From contig NZ_LMFA01000025.1 in the NCBI RefSeq assembly GCF_001426565.1, positions 104,740 to 168,739 of the forward strand: DNA of 64,000 nt, given 5' to 3'. This document shows positions 62,257 to 64,000 of the stretch, in pieces (within the stretch, counting starts at the first letter, position 1; each line of letters opens with the position of its first letter). Source of the DNA: Rhizobium sp. Root482. Its GTDB lineage: Bacteria; Pseudomonadota; Alphaproteobacteria; Rhizobiales; Rhizobiaceae. A model generated the notes under the pieces. It did no database searches. It saw only the letters and a program-made list of their open reading frames with translations, and had not been told where the DNA came from. A program made the position numbers and the translations under genes.

Positions 62257-62505
62257 GTGGGCGTAGAGAAACCATTCAAGCTCGTCGTCCTTGCGACATT
62301 TGATATCGATGACGAAGGCTGCCTCAGGCCCGCGGTTGAGCCACAGCAGATCGAAACGGAAGAACGGGCCGTCCGATTGGCAAAGCTGTTGGCGTCCAAG
62401 CACGCTGGCGTGGTGGTGTGGAGCCGGACCGCGGATTCGACCTTGGGGGAGTATGGACCTCCAGAAGTACTGTTCCGGAGCGGCGAGATACCGGAAATGG
62501 CTTAA
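62257..62505 (+). CDS. small hypothetical protein
   Basis: An 82-residue acidic protein with a GTG start (GVEKPFKLVVLATFDIDDEG). The composition and a beta-alpha-beta-like pattern (FKLVVLATF, then AVRLAKLLASKHAGVVVWS) look like a real protein. I have seen similar short rhizobial hypotheticals but can give no function. It has no close partner; the FkbM gene follows 99 bp later. Confidence 0.6.
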   Translation: MGVEKPFKLVVLATFDIDDEGCLRPAVEPQQIETEERAVRLAKLLASKHAGVVVWSRTADSTLGEYGPPEVLFRSGEIPEMA

Positions 62506-62604
62506 TCACAGTTTTCCATCTGGAAATTGAGGCACTGCTTGATGCACAAATAAAAGGGTGCAATCTATGCGCCGCGTGAGAAACCATTTTATCAGGGGAC
62601 CGGA

Positions 62605-63657
62605 ATGAAGCGTGCACCACTCGCAGCGGCGATCAAAAACTGGAAAGGCGGCGACAACGGGAAAGACGCGGTTTTCCGCATTGGCCAGGTCTTGAAGGAT
62701 CGAAAGCACATTCTCCCTGGCTGGTCTCCCGCTTATCTTGCCAATCTTGGAAACATCAAAACAGTCGTCGATGTCGGCGTGCTGCGTGGGACGCCATCGC
62801 TTTATAAAGCCTACCCGAATGCTTATCTCGTGTTGATCGAAGCCCTTCCCAACTACCGCGCAGACTGCGAGGCAATCATTAAGGACCGCCCCGGCGAACT
62901 TCACAACGTGGCCGTCGGTTCCTATGACGGCGAAATCGAAATCAACTTTCTCGAAGAGGCTCCGGCTCGGTCATCGGTATTGACCCACATCATCGGCGGG
63001 ACAGATACACGGACCAAAATGGCCGTGCCTATGCGCAAGATCGACACCCTTCTGGCGGGACGCGAACTCGAAGGCGACATCCTTTTGAAGATCGACACCG
63101 AGGGCTACGAGATGGAGGTGCTGAAAGGCGCTCCCGAGTTCTTGCGGAAGGTGAAGTTCGTTATCGCAGAGACGAGCGTTCGTCGGCGCCATGAAAACAG
63201 CTATCTGTTTGCCGAGCTTGTCACCTTCATGCAGTCCAAAGGCTTTGACGTATTCGACGTGATCACGGCCACTCGACCGGGGCCGGACATCCCTGGTGCC
63301 TCGATCATTGATGTTGTTTTTCTCAACTCGAATATCAACTATAACCTCCAAGATATGCCGGAGGACAAGTCTGCCCAGAACGCACCGGTGACGAATGCAG
63401 CCTTCAAAATCTCCCTGGCTGCTGAAAAACTGTATGATGCGATTACTCTATCGATGAAACAGCCTGATTTCACTGACGAAGAAGACAACGAGGACGAAGG
63501 TAGTGACCGGAAAGCGATCCCGAACACCGATCGGGATCAAGCCGACGACGAGAACGATACCGTTGACAGCGAAGCGGCGGAGCATCGTAGGAAGGCGGTT
63601 TTGGCTATTGAGGCAGCAATAAAGGACATCATTTCTCTCCGCTCAGCCGGTTCATGA
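62605..63657 (+). CDS. FkbM-family methyltransferase
   Basis: A 350-residue SAM-dependent methyltransferase: VVDVGVLRGTPSLYKAYP near residue 55 (SAM motif), LVLIEALPNY near 76, and the family-defining ILLKIDTEGYEMEVLKGAP near 160-178. The C-terminal 70 residues are strongly acidic (DEEDNEDEGSD) and probably disordered, which is unusual for the family. FkbM-type enzymes O-methylate sugars, lipids or polyketides. There is no glycan operon here, so the substrate is unknown. It ends 105 bp from an IS end. Confidence 0.85.
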   Translation: MKRAPLAAAIKNWKGGDNGKDAVFRIGQVLKDRKHILPGWSPAYLANLGNIKTVVDVGVLRGTPSLYKAYPNAYLVLIEALPNYRADCEAIIKDRPGELHNVAVGSYDGEIEINFLEEAPARSSVLTHIIGGTDTRTKMAVPMRKIDTLLAGRELEGDILLKIDTEGYEMEVLKGAPEFLRKVKFVIAETSVRRRHENSYLFAELVTFMQSKGFDVFDVITATRPGPDIPGASIIDVVFLNSNINYNLQDMPEDKSAQNAPVTNAAFKISLAAEKLYDAITLSMKQPDFTDEEDNEDEGSDRKAIPNTDRDQADDENDTVDSEAAEHRRKAVLAIEAAIKDIISLRSAGS

Positions 63658-63720
63658 TAATTTTCGAAAAGCAGGGCGCGATCACTGCAACGGATGGCCT
63701 CCGACCTGAGACCCTATGCC

Positions 63721-63758
63721 GACACTGCGAATGTGGTTTACATCACACTCGCAGTGTC
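63721..63758. terminator. hairpin next to the insertion-sequence end
   Basis: GACACTGCGA (63721-63730) pairs exactly with TCGCAGTGTC (63749-63758), with partly paired ATGTG/CACAC inside. It may end the FkbM gene's transcript. It lies 4 bp from the IS terminal repeat. Confidence 0.55.
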
Positions 63759-63762
63759 CGGC

Positions 63763-64000
63763 TGAACCGCCCCGAGTTTACCGGAGACCGTTTGGTTTAA
63801 GTTATGCGGCCAAGGCTGGTGCGTCCAGCGCTGCGTAATATCGTTCTTCGGCTTCGGCCGGAGGAATGTTGCCTATGGGCTCCAGAAGGCGGCGGTTGTT
63901 GAACCAGTCGACCGATTCCAGCGTGGCGAACTCTACGGCTTCGAAGTTTCGCCACGGTCCTCGCCGGTGGATGACCTCGGCCTTGTAAAGACCGTTGATC
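63763..64000 (-). mobile_element. IS3-family insertion sequence, right part (continues past window)
   Basis: TGAACCGCCCCGAGTTTACC at 63763 matches the typical terminal inverted repeat of one IS3-family group found in rhizobia. It is followed by the 3' end of the transposase gene on the minus strand. The other end, and hence any target duplication, is outside the window. Confidence 0.8.
63802..64000 (-). CDS. IS3-family transposase, C-terminal part (5' end outside window)
   Basis: The minus strand is open from the window edge to a TAA at 63802-63804. The 65 residues include INGLYKAEVIHRRGPWRN, ESVDWFNNRRLLEPIG and PPAEAEERYYAAL, which are the typical end of the OrfB integrase-type DDE transposase of IS3 elements. 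No frameshift is seen in this part. Confidence 0.88.
   Translation of the reverse strand, partial: INGLYKAEVIHRRGPWRNFEAVEFATLESVDWFNNRRLLEPIGNIPPAEAEERYYAALDAPALAA

Overview
The window is GC-rich, densely coded DNA that reads as alphaproteobacterial, most likely Rhizobiaceae (Rhizobium, Agrobacterium or Shinella type). The main evidence is the rhizobial L-rhamnose locus at 12.7-23.6 kb: an isomerase of the rhizobial type, an aldolase-dehydrogenase fusion, and an ABC importer with a kinase and mutarotase under a DeoR regulator. The many ABC importers with local regulators fit a chromosomal catabolic region or a megaplasmid/chromid. I see no rRNA, tRNA, CRISPR, phage or replication genes. Species identity is inference.

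Layout. (1) 0-7.8 kb: a partial Lrp-type regulator divergent from ornithine cyclodeaminase, then a DUF3100 membrane protein, a small membrane protein, an M20 amidohydrolase, a LysR regulator, a beta-hydroxyacid dehydrogenase and an aldehyde dehydrogenase. Two identical-format sites (TGTTG-N9-CAACA) precede the two catabolic units and suggest one LysR regulon. (2) 8-12.6 kb: NADP-type glutamate dehydrogenase with a TTG start, an AraC regulator, an exported hydrolase-cupin fusion and an isochorismatase-family hydrolase. (3) 12.7-23.6 kb: rhaRSTPQUK on the minus strand and rhaDI on the plus strand. (4) 23.6-32.9 kb: a polyamine-type ABC importer, a short-chain dehydrogenase and a GntR regulator, divergent from a hydroxylysine-kinase-like kinase and a class III PLP enzyme that probably acts as a phospho-lyase; a BKACE (DUF849) gene follows. 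(5) 32.9-41.2 kb: a LysR regulator divergent from a Dpp-type peptide importer, followed by a class A beta-lactamase-like serine hydrolase and a D-amino-acid transaminase. (6) 41.2-50.3 kb: two FAD-dependent amine oxidases, an EamA exporter, a cupin and a second polyamine-type importer paralogous to that in (4), with a divergent XRE-cupin regulator. (7) 50.4-58.8 kb: redox and detoxification genes including a Tat-exported haloperoxidase-like hydrolase, a Tat-exported metallo-beta-lactamase-fold hydrolase and a DJ-1/PfpI-like protein, next to a 910-residue winged-helix/ATPase regulator. (8) 59.1-64 kb: a YeeE/YedE sulfur transporter, then sparser accessory DNA with an RTX protein, a small hypothetical, an FkbM methyltransferase and the end of an IS3-family element.

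The most original signal is regulatory. The three genes beside the 910-residue regulator are each preceded by three TTWAC-like pentamers repeated every 10 bp, the layout expected for a PhoB/OmpR-type winged-helix protein binding one DNA face. Separate candidate operators accompany the GntR regulator (TTGATRCATY, three copies) and the first LysR (TGTTG-N9-CAACA, two copies). That LysR gene also appears to carry a 2-nt insertion at its start. All four complete ABC import operons have a strong hairpin just after the substrate-binding-protein gene, consistent with making more binding protein than membrane components.
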